From positions 60,081,956-60,145,955 of the forward strand of contig NC_133653.1 of assembly GCF_009905375.1 (NCBI RefSeq): 64,000 bases of DNA. Reading direction: 5' to 3'. The stretch's first letter is position 1, and each line of letters begins with the position of its first letter. This DNA comes from Apium graveolens (Eukaryota; Streptophyta; Magnoliopsida; Apiales; Apiaceae). A program made the position numbers and the translations under genes. Positions 46,121 to 58,423 of this stretch are shown here, in pieces. Below the pieces are notes generated by a model that was not told where the DNA came from, did not search any database, and worked only from the letters and a program-made list of their open reading frames with translations.

Positions 46121-49100
46121 GAAATGGTATCAGAGCTAAGCGTTATAAACCTCAGAGATGATGGGACGTTAAGATAATAAGTTCACTAAGATAATAAGAA
46201 CTCTTGCCAAGTTCATAGTCGGACTACCTAACGTAGTACTGACAGTTAAAACCCTTATGGGAACCCTTATAAATGTAGCGATAGAAGCGTAGTTCGTTAT
46301 CGTATAGAGTAGCGGGACTCCGAACCCTGAGGTTGAGGAGCAACAGCGCGATGATGTTTTATTACTAATTGGAGATCGGATTGTGGATCCGATAGAGTGT
46401 CCTAATGCAGGACCGGATGATGTTGATATTGAGGATGTAGCGGTTGAGGATGTTGTCCTAGATGGGATTGTTGCTGAGGAGGATCTCGTGGAGGATCCTG
46501 ACAAGAATGAATAAAGGACCACTGATGAATTGATGACCATGGTTAGGGCAACTCCCAGAGGTAGGATTGGCCGGTCACTACCGGAGGTTCGTTCAAGTTT
46601 GTAAAGATAGTAGCCCCTTTAACGCGGCTTACTCGTAAGACTGAGAAGTTCGAATGGACAGAGAAATGCGAGAACAACTTTTAAGAACCGAAGCAAAGGT
46701 TGGTGACGTTCCCTATGTTGGCGTTGCCGGATGGAAAATGAGATTTTGTGAAGTGTAGTGACGCTTCGCATAAGGAATTAGGGTGCTTCTCATACAGCAC
46801 AGCAAGGTAATCGCGTACGCGTCAAGACAATTAAGGTAATATGAAATTCGATATCCCCGCCCATGAGCTTAGGCTCGTGGCAATAGTTTTACCCTAAAGA
46901 TTGGAGGCACTACTTGTATGGAGAGAAGTGCGAGAATTACCTAAGCCATAAGTGCTCTAGTACATTTTCACGTAGAAAGAGCTCAACATATGCCAGAGGA
47001 GGCAGTTAGAGCTAACCAAGAATAATGATTGGGAGATTCTTTATCATTCGGGGAAAGCCAATGTGGTGGCTGATGCCCTTAGTAAAAAGGAGAGACTCAA
47101 GATGATAATGTCTTTGGGAGAGTTTATAAGAGATTTTGGAAATAGTAGTGAAGGTAACCGGAGCCGGTACCGAAAAGCTGTTTGAGATTGCAATAGAGAC
47201 CGAATTATTGGAAAAGAGCATACGGTGCCAGAGAAAGGTGATGAATGAAGGCAGAGAGCCAACAAATAAATATGAGATTAATACCGAGAAAGATGATAAG
47301 GGAATAATGAGGTATTCCTATAGAATTTGGGTTCCGAAAGTTCAAGAGCGTAAGGATGAGAACTTAGATGAGAGCCATAGTTTGAGGAATAAGATTTAGA
47401 GCAAACCCTGAATGTGATAGTCAGGGAGGTCGCCATCAAGATAGAAGGAACCCATGACATAATGGAGTGGAAAATGAGGATTTTAAATTAAAAGATGACC
47501 CCAATTATGGGGAGTAGGATGAAACATTTCATACTGAGAAAACAGAAGTTGAACAAGATAGGGAGAATCAGGATGGTACTCCTATTGGGAAATATTTATG
47601 GACCTTTTTAGACAGAACTTAGACTATTATCCCCAACCACCACCCTGAGGAAACAATGCGGTGAGAAATTCTTTCAGGACCTTTAAGTCGCTAAGCTCTT
47701 AGAGTTCCAAGGAACAAGCTGATCCAGTCGAGGCAAGAGCTTGGCTAAAGGAAATATAGGAATCACTTGAGATTCTAAATGATTGACGAATCACAAAAGA
47801 CTGTTTTGTCACTTACCCTCCTAAGAGAGAGACCACCCGCTGGTGAAAGGCCAAGGAAGGCACGGAGCAAGAGATTATAATAAACTGATTTAAGTTCAGT
47901 CAATTGTTTTCAGGAAAGTACTTCCCAAGGTTATGGAGATAGTGTAAAAGCTTTAGAGCCAGAACAAAGGCAGACGAGTATGATGAATTATGAATCTAAG
48001 CTGTAAAAGTTGTTAAGATTCGTTCTGAAGACGCGAATCCAGAATGACGGGATATTTGAAATCAATGCTTATGTTGTGTTGGTTCATGAAATAATGATAA
48101 GAGAAAGGAAAATAAAAAGGAATTGAAGTGGAAAGGAATATAAAGGCAACAGAGTTTGAGGAATGATAAGGGAGTTGGGTATGAGGAAACCCTAAAGACT
48201 CATATTAATAGAAATAGAAAAGTATATGATCGTCAGGATGAGGGTGATTCACCATGAGTTAAAGTTGACGGTTGAAGGCATAAGAGATGCATATATTTTA
48301 TCCCCTTTAAGTTGGGAGGATTCGAGGAAACATTGAGATAGTTCGAAGGATAAACAATGAGACGCGGATAGACTGAGGAGACAAGGAAGTAAGAAATTAG
48401 GAAAATTGGATGAAGGAAGTGACCTTCAAGAATGTGAAGTGTAAGACCGGTGGCTTGATACCCAGAAAGGGAGACGCCAGGTATGAAAGATATCCCAACA
48501 TTGAGATGACTGTTGAGATAAATAAAAGAGGTAAATGAGTAGTTAGAACTAAAAGGTTCACGTTGAACACGACAAACATCTTCTAGAACATCCCTATTAT
48601 CATTACTGAATCAGGCAAGAAAAGCGGATAACCATTCTTATCTTTTGGAGGCCATATTGATTGACCTCATTTTGAATACAGATGTTATTGTGAAATTAGG
48701 CATATACTATCGAGGTGGGAATGATTGAATAAGATACCCTTATCAGGGATATATGACTTGATTTATCCATGGAAGGATGCATGTACCTTTTAAAGGTGGA
48801 ATTAAGGATAGAACATCGGTAACTTAAAATGAATCCTTGGGGAATGCATAAAGGTTGGAATTTCACCCTTAATAGGGATAGTATGAGTTTTGACAGTAGG
48901 AATTGGAAAGGATTAAGGTAATAATAACCTTTAAGGATCAGTGGAGAAATTCTTCAGAAGTATATAGACAATGGTTCTAGTATTAGTAAGTGGTATTTTG
49001 ATATGCCCTGTATATAGGGAATACAGGAGGAACGATTAAAGGATAACCTTAGAGGTTTTACAAGGAGAAAGGAAATATGACATAATTATAATGTTGCCAA

Positions 49101-51652
49101 GTGGGGCACGTGTTAAACCACGAGAAAGTATGGATCGAACCAGTAATGGTCGAAATTGTTCAGGGCAATTAGGACTTAAGATAAAAGATGTTCTAATTAT
49201 GATTGAGAGTCAGTCATGACAGTGATTAACCTCTAAAGACTGAGGCAATAACTTATGGAAAAAAAATGGTGATTTTTTTTTACTCATCAGATTTTAAGGA
49301 AAACATCTTCACATAAGCTGTGATTGAAATAAGTTAGAAAATTTATTTGGAGGTGGTTAAAATGACATTGACTGTAAGGAAATTTTACTATCAGGAAAGG
49401 CCAAAGAGGTGGCCGACACTTTAAAGGTAAGAGGATAATTATAGGCGCTTGTGCCAAAGGAATACAGTGATGATGGTTAAAGCTATGCAGGTTGTATTAT
49501 GGTTTGGAAGATTGACATTCCTTCTGATGACTGTGCAATACCCAACCGTAATAGTAGTTGGTAAAGGTTTAATTCGTGTAATCGCCATGAGCGGGCTATC
49601 TATCTCAGAAGATACTATCTTGAGATAAGCCAGGACCATGTTTCAAAAAGGACTAGACGAACCTTTGAGTAAGTCTTCTATTTAAGGAATATGGTTTAGA
49701 ATGGTATTAACCTGCTACCGTTGCTTTGATTGAAACTCTTCTGCAATTTTATCTGCTTCATGTCATGTATGTATGTCAGGATCAGGAGTGTTCTTTATGA
49801 ATCAGGAATGGTGATTATGTATCCTCCTTAGAATGAATCGATACGACATGTATGGACTCCGTATGGTTAGATATTAAGATTTCATGGAAAGTGAATGATG
49901 ACAGTGGGCCAGTGGTGGACCATAGTAATGCAGTAATGATTCTGCGAGTAATGAGCTGATTACAACCGTGAGAGTTGTACTGGAATGGGTGTTGAGATTG
50001 AGTACCACTAATCGGGTAGTGGTAGTGTATAAGTTATCATTGATAGACTAATTAAGTAGAGTATCTACCTATTGAATATTTATTCCCTCTTATCAATAGA
50101 GAGTCGTATTACTATACGAGGAAGGTTGCGGTGCAAGCACAGAATTCTAGTATCGATGATGTATAAAATGAGATTCCAGATTCGATTTTCGATGTCGAGG
50201 GAGTTTCAAAGGTGATTGAGTATAAGCTCGAGGAAGAGCATGGGTCCATAGAATGATGGACGGAATAGCAAAAATATTTAGGCACGTGAAATGCGATGCT
50301 ATAATACTTGATGTTGATATAAATACATATATGTTTTGTTCTTCTATGACAAACCTCTATAGTTCAGAGGTAGGTTCCAAGCCAGATATTTTGTGGCAGT
50401 ATATTTTTTTTTCATATATACAATTCTCTTCAATTCGTTCGTTTCTCTTCTTTTCATTTTGTATAAGCTGAGAAGAACAACCCTTCCAGAAGGGGAGGTA
50501 TTGCCGAATGACTATCTATCTGTGTGATAGAAGCCTAGTAGGATACCACCTATTGTTTAATTGCTTGTCAAGTACTAAAGGCTGGCCATCTTCTGTACTA
50601 ACTATGCGATATAACAAGTGTTCATGATCATAGTGATCTCTCAATAAATTCTTTTACTTCTATATGATTGATCAAACTTTGGGAAATAGAAACAGCTGAA
50701 AAAGGAGTAATAAAGTTGTGGTAGTATTCGGAATGGAAATACATTCGTGATACTAAGGTTGACGTGGTTATCAAAAGGTTATAGAACGCTAACGAGCAAA
50801 AGTATAACCAGTATAATATTAGGAACAGAAGGTAGTAGCGATTACGAACTGGAAAAGAATGGGTATTGAGACGCCAAAGCTATAGTGCTAGAAGCTGTGA
50901 TAAAATTCCATGCGATAGACTTGAAAGAATTTGGAATGATCACTTAACACGGATTGAGTTTTCTTACGATAATAGATCATATGTCAGTATTGAGATATCG
51001 CCTTATGAGATCCTTGAGGGAAGACAATGTCGATCTCTCTTATGTTAGGATGAAGTTATAGAGCGCAAGATGCTCGGACCAGCAGTGGTCCAAAGGGCCA
51101 AGGATATGATAGAGCTAATCAGAGGACGGCTGGTAGTAGCCCAAGATGGACATGATAAGTATGTTGATTTGACACGAAAGGAAAAAGAGTATGAAATAGG
51201 GGACCTAGTGTTGTTATAGGTATTTCCTTGGAAAGGAAGGATGAGGTTCGGAAAGAAATAAAAGCTAAGTCCACGAATTGTTGGACCCTTGGATATATTA
51301 AGACGTATTGGGAGGATAGTATAGGAGCTAGCCCTAACCCCGAACATGTAGCAGGTCGTAACGTGTCTCACGTATCAGTGTTAAGGAAGTGTAATTCAGA
51401 TGCCAGATAAATAGGGGCATATGAGCGCATAGATATGCAACCCGACGTAACCTATATGGAGCAACCATGAAGGGTTGTAGAGTGAAAAGGGAACAAGTGC
51501 TTAGGAGAAGGCTTATCAAACTATTCAGAGTTTGATGGAAGAACCACAATGTGGGAAAATTTATTTGAGAGTTAGAAAGTGTAATGCTAAGAAAGTATCC
51601 CAATTCATTTTCTATCTGATTCCGGGACGGAATCCTTTTAAGGAGGGGAGAC
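46121..51652 (+). pseudogene. C copy 2 internal region
   Basis: This is 5532 bases, a repeat of 36315-41846 shifted by 9806, with the same scrambled order: gag-like start, RNase H/integrase leader (46587-47406), gag/protease (47407-48856), second RNase H (about 49366-49446) and integrase C-terminus (50847-51636). Only a handful of substitutions against copy 1 are seen by eye (for example near 46839, 47412, 47722, 48510, 48633 and 50503). All stops and frameshifts are shared, so they predate the duplication. Confidence 0.88.
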
Positions 51653-54600
51653 TGTAATAACCCCAATTTTTGGGAAATTTTGAAACCCTTATGAATAGTG
51701 TTTTTGCTGAATGAGAAAACTTTTAATGCCACACTATGTAGGGGTTCTGATATGGATATTCTGAGATTTTATTAGTACTTTATATGGGATATAAGTGTAT
51801 GTAAAGATCGTCAGAATCCAAATCCGAACACTTTGATTTTTCCCGGAAATCCAATAGATACGGAAAGAATTGAGTATAAGGTAACAGGATAAAAGGATTT
51901 AAATTAAAGGATTATAATAGAGGATCATAAAAAGGAATATAATGTATTGAGAAAGGTTAAGGGAACCTAAGTAATAAGATCCCGGGTATGATCCCTCAAA
52001 CGATAAACGAAAACGAAAGTTAAGCGAACTGTATAACAGATCAGCGGTCATTAGGCAAATAATTAGGAAGTTAATCAAAGGGATTAGAGAGGATGATGTC
52101 ACCCAACCAATGAGAAGAGGACAAGGAGGGGAAGATGACATCACGAGGATGATACAAGCATGACATGGGAAGGAAGGAGATGTGGTGGCTTTTTAACCAC
52201 ACAAAATCAAGGGCAACTAGGTAATTTACTAAAACAAACACAAAAATCAAACCAACCAAGCCAAGCAAATCATTTTTCATCAAAATCAAAAAGAAACCAA
52301 GGCATTGTTCTTCATGCTCTCGGCCAAAACAGAACCAGCACACTAAAACTGCTGTATCTCCTTCATTTCTCACTCAAATATTGTGTTCTATAGCTCATTG
52401 GAAAGGTATGGAGATGTCCTACAACTCTTGTTCACAAGTCTCGTCCAAATAATCATGGTAAGACCCTCATTTTTACATTTCTTTAAATAGGACTTTTAGA
52501 AACTTCAAAGCCTAACTTTGTGTTCTTGATTTCTTTGGAAAGATCAAGCTTGTAGGAGGCTCCCTAAGGCTTCCTAGCAACTTAACACCTCCCAAGGAAT
52601 GTATAAACTTCAAACCCTAGCCTTTACTTTATTTGTTAGTAAGTTTAATGGTTGGTTTTGTGAAATGAGAAGCATGGATTGTGATTATTAGTAGTTTGGT
52701 TTGATTTGGAAGTGTTTTGGTAATTGAAGCTTGATTATAGTTCATAGGTCTTGATTGTGGTTGTTTGAGTTGAAAACCTTGGAGATTATGGACTGATTTG
52801 GTATGGTTTCGGTGAAGTTTTGTTGTATTGATGGTTATGAGTTGGTTGGTGGTTAATTGGAGTAGTTTAAACATTGGTAATCGCGTAAACATAGCCGTCG
52901 TAATGTCCGATTTACTTTAGACTGCTTTTGTTCATAACATTTGGACCCGAGAACTCCCTGCTAGATTATGACCATTGCCATGTTTAGATAGTTCATGTTA
53001 CGAACTTCGTTTTGATATGTAGTTCGTTTGATTCTGATGTACGGTTTAGGAGAAACGACCGTTTCAAGTAACGGCGTTTCGTGAACGAATCATTTCCTCT
53101 CGCCTTACTTTGAAACATAGGTTAAAGACCAAAAAGGGTTAATTAATGTATGAAACAATTATGGTAAGAGTGTTAGGCATTTGGTAAGACACTCGCGAAG
53201 GAATCGCTTTAAAACTCGTAAAGGTTAAATTATTAAAAATGGTGGAGCCGAGGGTACCCGAGTGACTTAAGCGAATCAGTGAGCGCAAAACAAACGTTAG
53301 AGTCTAAGTTAGTTAAAGTATAGATTTACAAGTGACTTTGGTTTAATTCCAACTTACTTGTTGTTTATAGGTTACCAGACTCGTCCCGAGCCTTTTATCA
53401 CCCCAAGTCGCTCAGGCAAGTTTTCTACCCGTTATACTGTTGTTATGATGTATATATGTATATGCATTATCTTGTGATAGATGCATGTTGGTTAATTAGC
53501 AAATGTTGCGATATATTGAAGCATGCTGATATGGTATATATATGCATGCCTGTTTCGTATTCTTGCCATATATATCTGTTGGTCAGTTGATAATACCTAT
53601 GCTAGAGAATAGCAGTAATTTGCATATACCCATAGTAGAGGGACCCAAAGGTGAAAACATTTTCTAAAACCGGGAGTCGAGGATCCCGAGTAGATTTTAT
53701 ATATATATATATTTATATATATGTATGGTTATAGTTTTCAAAACTATTAATCGAATAAAGTTTATTCGATAACTTTATTTTATTAATGAATATTATCTTG
53801 AATATTCATTCGAGGACTTATGACTCCTTTATATTATTTATTGAATATTATTTGAATATTCAATTGAGGATGTATGACTCCTTTTATTTTATTATCTGAA
53901 TATTATTTGAATATTCATTCGAGGGCTTATGACTCAGTTTATATTATTTAATGAATATTTTTGAATATTCATTTGAGGATCTATGACTCCGATTATTTGC
54001 TGAGATATATTCTTTATTTTATTAAAGAATAAGGTGTAAATAATCAAACTTATTTTCGATTATTCAAATAAAGATAGTACTTTCATATAAGTATATCTTT
54101 GGTTATTTAATATTCGTTTCAAGTATAAGTTTTAAAACTTCTACTTCAATTATTTTTATAAAGATTATTCTTTATGGGAATATTATTTAAATAATAATAT
54201 TCAGTTCTAAATATTCTAGGGACTGATTTACTTCATTAAATCAGCTTTACTCCAAACACTCTATAAAGTGTTTTCGAGTCTTCAAAATGATTTTTAAAAG
54301 TTAGAGCGGATCCCAAAACTCATTTTTATATTTAAGATCTTCCTTTTTAAGGGGATTTAAATACTCGCTCAAAACCTGAGGGATCCGGCTCTGTGGTGTA
54401 TTTTATATTCGCAACAAGGTTGCTGTTTTGATAAATGAATTGATTACTTACCCAACACTCGGGAAGTAAAATTCTTGGAACAAGTTAATCCATTAACAGG
54501 CATCGCCTGGGAAATATCGGTGAGTTTTCCTTTCCAACTAGATACGACTTCTTGGTGGAGCCGTATCAACAAGTTTCTACTTGGGGAAAGTGGGGACGAG

Positions 54601-55915
54601 CTTTACGTTTCAGAGTCATGGATTTCATCTGAACTAGGAGTGGCGTAAGTGGCCGAGTAGCGCCGGCCCAGCCTTATTATATTGGCCCAAATGGCCTGGA
54701 AGTTCCGCTAAGGCGGTCCATTCCTTAGGAGTTCAGTGTTCGGTTGACAAGTAAATCCGACAGGTTCTCCTCTACATGTAGAAAATGGTGGGGTTGTACT
54801 ACTACGACTGATCATCGTAAGTGGTCTTCCTGGCGCGGCAAACTCCCGTAATGAGTTCATCATCCAATTGGATAATTTCTGCAACACTACCCAGAGCACT
54901 TCGATAGAAAGGCTACGGTTGGGCGATTGTTGAGTGTTGGCAGGGTCAAGTTTTCAAAATGATGTTTACATCAAATGAAGTATCTCATAACTTCATTTTA
55001 TTTTGATGATATTTTAAAGGTTGAATCTATTCAAGTATTATCTTGTAGTCTCATCTATGTGATGAACTTTTGAACTAATTATAACTTGAACGGTGGTAGT
55101 TCAAGTAGTATTTGGAAAAGATATAAGTATATTGGAGTATCTTGTAACTTCATCTTTTAAACTTATATCTAGTAAATGATTATCTTATGCATGACAAAGA
55201 TTTTCAGAAAAACGTTGAGACAAGGTTAGATATATGAGATCACCTTGCAACGATATTTTTATGCAGCTATACACTGGAACTCTGTGTGTATTATGCATGG
55301 AAGAAGACTTCCCATATTTTGAAAAGTATATATGTATATATATATACTGAATATTTTGCGACTTCATCGCATTAAGATATCAACTTGGTTCATTTCTTTT
55401 GACCAAGACTTTCATGAGTACTATGAGAAGGCTCATATATTGTTAATCATTATACATATTATTTTGGTGGGCTTGCTGCTCACCCTTGCTTTCTTCTTTC
55501 ACCACACAACATCAGATAGACAAGATGAACATGACCAAGCTCCCAATTCGCGAGCGGATAGGAAACGTTCTGCAGTTTCCTATAGGCGTTGATGTCGCTG
55601 TAGCTGAGGTAGGAACTACCAATAGGCTAGGCTTTCAACTTTTGATGTATCAGATTATGTATATTTATGAATTGTAATAATGGCAAAGTAAATTTATTCA
55701 GAAACCTGTTTAAGGTGTATTGGCATATAATTGTGGAATAAAACGACTTGTGATTATTTTTGGATATTCATCTCTGAGACTATAACTTGTGGTGTGTGTG
55801 TTTATTGTGGGGTCACAGTACAGAGTAGTTGATTATTTATTAAGAGTGGGTGTTATTAAGGGAAATGGAACTCGTGACAACCCGGATCCCCGACCCCGGA
55901 TTTGGGGGTGTTACA
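51653..55915 (+). repeat. Element C LTR 3
   Basis: This LTR is 4263 bases, slightly shorter through small deletions near 53583, 54205 and 55687. It has the most private substitutions of the three. GTGAT and element D gag follow immediately. Confidence 0.93.
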
Positions 55916-56200
55916 GTGATGACCATGGAGATTATGGACATAAAGCTTATGATTGTGTATCTTCGAGAAAGGAATTACAGTTCTTGATCAAGAAGGGCTA
56001 TTTGACTAAGTTCATGACAGATAACAAGATGGCATGCGTCAGGAGAGAAATGTCACCAAATAGAAATGACAAGATGCCAATGGGACTGCCATCACGCCCA
56101 TCACATCATAAAGTGATTAATTTTATTGCAAGAGGTTCTAAAGTGTGTAGAATGACATACTCACAAGCCAAAAGAGTGGCAAGAGAGACAGACATATGAT
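55916..56200 (+). pseudogene. gag: Element D gag, 3' segment with zinc knuckle
   Basis: After the right GTGAT the frame gives DHGDYGHKAYDC (completing the C-x2-H-x3-GH-x4-C knuckle begun at 32035), then SSRKELQFLIKKGYLTKF and a basic tail to TGA at about 56197. The open frame drawn from 55789 starts inside LTR 3 and is partly a fusion artefact. Confidence 0.78.
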
Positions 56201-56782
56201 TTGCTCAAGCAAAAGTGAACGATAACAACCTACAACCCTGGTGTTTGATAAATCAGAAAATGGAAATATTCGAGAACCACAACATGACATTCTTATCATC
56301 TCACTTCCTATGGGAAATTGCTTGATCAAGAGGATTTTGGTGGACAACAGGAGTTCTGCTAACATCATGATGTTAAGCACATTAAAGCAAATGGGGTGGG
56401 CATAAAGCGACATGATAAAGAAGACAACAACACCGGTGGGATTCAGTGGAGAGACTAAACGCATAATGGGTGAAATTACGTTGCCTACATATGCACATGG
56501 AATTAATCTCTTAAAAAAATATTTTGCATAACTGATGGTGACTCCACGTATAACATAATTATGAAAAGATCTTGGATTCATGATTTGAAGGTTGTCCCAT
56601 CAACATATCATCAAGTGCTCAAATTCCCAACACCATGAGGTGCACAAGAGACTCGAGGAGACCAATACACGACACGAAAGTGCTATAAGACGTGCTTGAA
56701 GCCAACTTTCCAACACAACGGGAATGAAGCACCTGTAGCCACAATAACAGGATATGAGAAGCTGGTTGAGATTGACTTGAAG
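56201..56782 (+). pseudogene. Element D aspartic protease (broken)
   Basis: The core reads NCLIKRILVDNRSSANIMML. Where the family usually has Asp-x-Gly-Ser-Ser it has Asp-Asn-Arg-Ser-Ser, so the flap-supporting Gly is lost. Stops interrupt the rest. The segment ends KLVEIDLKI next to element E. Confidence 0.7.
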
Positions 56783-56787
56783 ATAGG

Positions 56788-57831
56788 TGTTATTCCCTAA
56801 CAATACAACAAAAATTACAGAAAAGGGGTTGAATGTAATTCTGGCTCCTTTTTCAGATTTTAAAATAGTTCTTACTTAATACATATAATAGTGTTTGATT
56901 TGCTAAAGTGTGGAATTGAAAGATAATTGAAATCAAAACACTAAGTAATAAAACACAGGCTTTAAAACTTTCTGGTGGATTTGAATGTATCCACTAGATA
57001 TATATATATATATATATCAGTTTGAGAATTCTGTGTAGCTTAAAATGGCTCACAACTGCTTTATAAGTAGAACAAACAAACTATTGAGAAATTCTTGACA
57101 AGTACAGCTTTTTCTATCTCTCTGTAAAATGTGTTTGCTTAGTTGAATGTTCTACTGGCTACACTTGGTTTATATATCACCAAGTTTACATAAAAATAAG
57201 ACAAGATAATAAAACAAAACATATCTAGTCTAACTCCATACTACTTCACTACTCCATTCCAGCATCTTTGAATATCTTCACAATTGCATGGAAATGGTAA
57301 TACTTCTTTGTTCTCAAATTCCTGCTTAACAGGCTGCCACATTCCTTTTGCAAATACCCGACGCATGTGACTGTGTTGTCACTGTCAACAGCTATTTGAA
57401 TTTGATCATCCGTCGGGTCTATGCTTGTCATCCGTCGGGAAGCTTTGTTGATCATCCGTTGGGAGTCTTGTAGATTATCCGTCGGGTGTCTATTTGTCAC
57501 TTGACTCCATTTCACTTATACAGAATTACAAGACATTTCATATTTACAATTAATCAACCTATTTTACGTATCAATCTAGTAGCCAACATGACTTACAAAT
57601 CCCTAAGAAATCTACTTGACTTATACATGTTGTTTGCAGAAATGTGCTACAGTTCTTATTATTACATAAGTTACTCACTCGATGGATGTTAATATGTCAT
57701 TCATCGGGACTGTAAAGTTTATCAGTCGGGACTATGTTAGATCATCCGCCGAGTGCTACAAAATTTACTAAGTTAAATCTACTAAGGTGTTTTGTTTAAT
57801 TTATCATCAAGTTCACAACATATTCCTATCA
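56788..57831 (-). repeat. Element E 3' LTR
   Basis: The LTR is 1044 bases. On the minus strand it starts TGATAGGAATATG (the 5' stub has TGTTAGGAATATG, so the terminus is mutated) and ends GGGAATAACA. The last 53 plus-strand bases, 57779-57831, match 60018-60070 with one or two changes. A (TA)n run is at 56997-57018. Confidence 0.85.
57404..57753. repeat. 14-bp GATCATCCGTCGGG repeats in the E LTR
   Basis: Seven copies, exact or degenerate, lie at 57404, 57427, 57450, 57473, 57696, 57718 and 57740. The first four are spaced 23 bases apart and the last three 22 bases apart. Two clusters with regular spacing in the LTR look like cis-regulatory repeats. They occupy a position comparable to the TGTCAT block of element B. 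Confidence 0.8.
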
Positions 57832-57848
57832 ATCTCCCCCAATTTATG
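57832..57848 (-). other. Polypurine tract of element E
   Basis: The minus strand reads CATAAATTGGGGGAGAT directly before the 3' LTR. The core matches the GGGGGAGAT tract of element B. Confidence 0.8.
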
Positions 57849-58037
57849 TCTACTAGAATTGTAGCCATAAATTAAGAGAAACTTGATGATAACAAAACAT
57901 CCTAAAGATACAGATTAAAAGGTAGTAGATAAAACTGATAAGTGCTACAAAATTTACTGAAAATTGAATAAAACAAAGTGTACAAAGAGTTGCTCACTAT
58001 CATTATCAAGATGCTCCTCTAGTCTGAGTAGATAAAT

Positions 58038-58268
58038 CTATTTCCTTGATTGTCTGGATTTATTCCCAAGCCTCATGTTGTTCTCTTCTAACTGATTTTG
58101 GAGTTGTTTGTGGAATTCAAGTTCATCAGCTTCAGATAAATCCAACATTTCTTGCATTTCCAAAAGAGTCTCATTGCTAGAGATACTCAGTTGGTCATCC
58201 AGTCTGAAGAATCTTCTAACTCCCTTATCATCCATGAATTCCATCAGCCAATAAGGCCTCAAATGCAC
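58038..58268 (-). pseudogene. E extra ORF, 3' piece
   Basis: A 76-codon open frame (YWLMEFMDDKGVRRFFRLDD, then DLSEADELEFHKQLQNQLEE) sits downstream of the 402-codon frame in a different phase. It is probably the natural C-terminus, cut off by a stop and a frameshift. Glu/Leu-rich, likely helical. Confidence 0.5.
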
Positions 58269-58423
58269 TATCTATCCTGTGAAGGGAATAGACAGAGTTT
58301 TTGGAAGTGCATCTTGGCTCTATTACTCCTTAGCTCCTCAATTTTCTTTAGGACTATTCTCCTTGCAGTCACATTAAATCCAAAGTTCTTTTTAAAGGAT
58401 GAATAAACCTTTATCAATACAGA

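Larger units (their letters stand above)
32041..55915 (+). mobile_element. Element C: Tekay/Del-like gypsy tandem array (3 LTRs)
   Basis: Three LTRs of about 4.27 kb (32041-36314, 41847-46120, 51653-55915) alternate with two 5532-base internal regions, 23,875 bases in total with a period of exactly 9806. LTRs start TGTAATAACC and end GTGTTACA, a 5-base terminal inverted repeat. The PBS is initiator-Met type and the PPT is AAGGAGGGGAGAC. Very long LTRs and the RNase H/integrase residues point to the Tekay (Del) chromovirus lineage. All coding regions are broken, so it is non-autonomous. Confidence 0.9.

Noticed and set aside
10577..55915. Dismissing both arrays as pure assembly duplication
   Set aside because: Each copy carries private substitutions and indels (for example stop TAG at 18898, the LTR 1 12-base deletion, LTR 3 deletions in C), which exact duplication would not give. 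Haplotype mixing remains possible and is noted as a check.
55789..56199. 136-codon frame as a single gene
   Set aside because: It starts inside C LTR 3 and crosses the insertion border. Only the part after 55920 is element D gag.
57404..57753. CRISPR array in the E LTR
   Set aside because: The repeats are 14 bases, degenerate, with 8-9-base gaps, inside a plant retrotransposon LTR.
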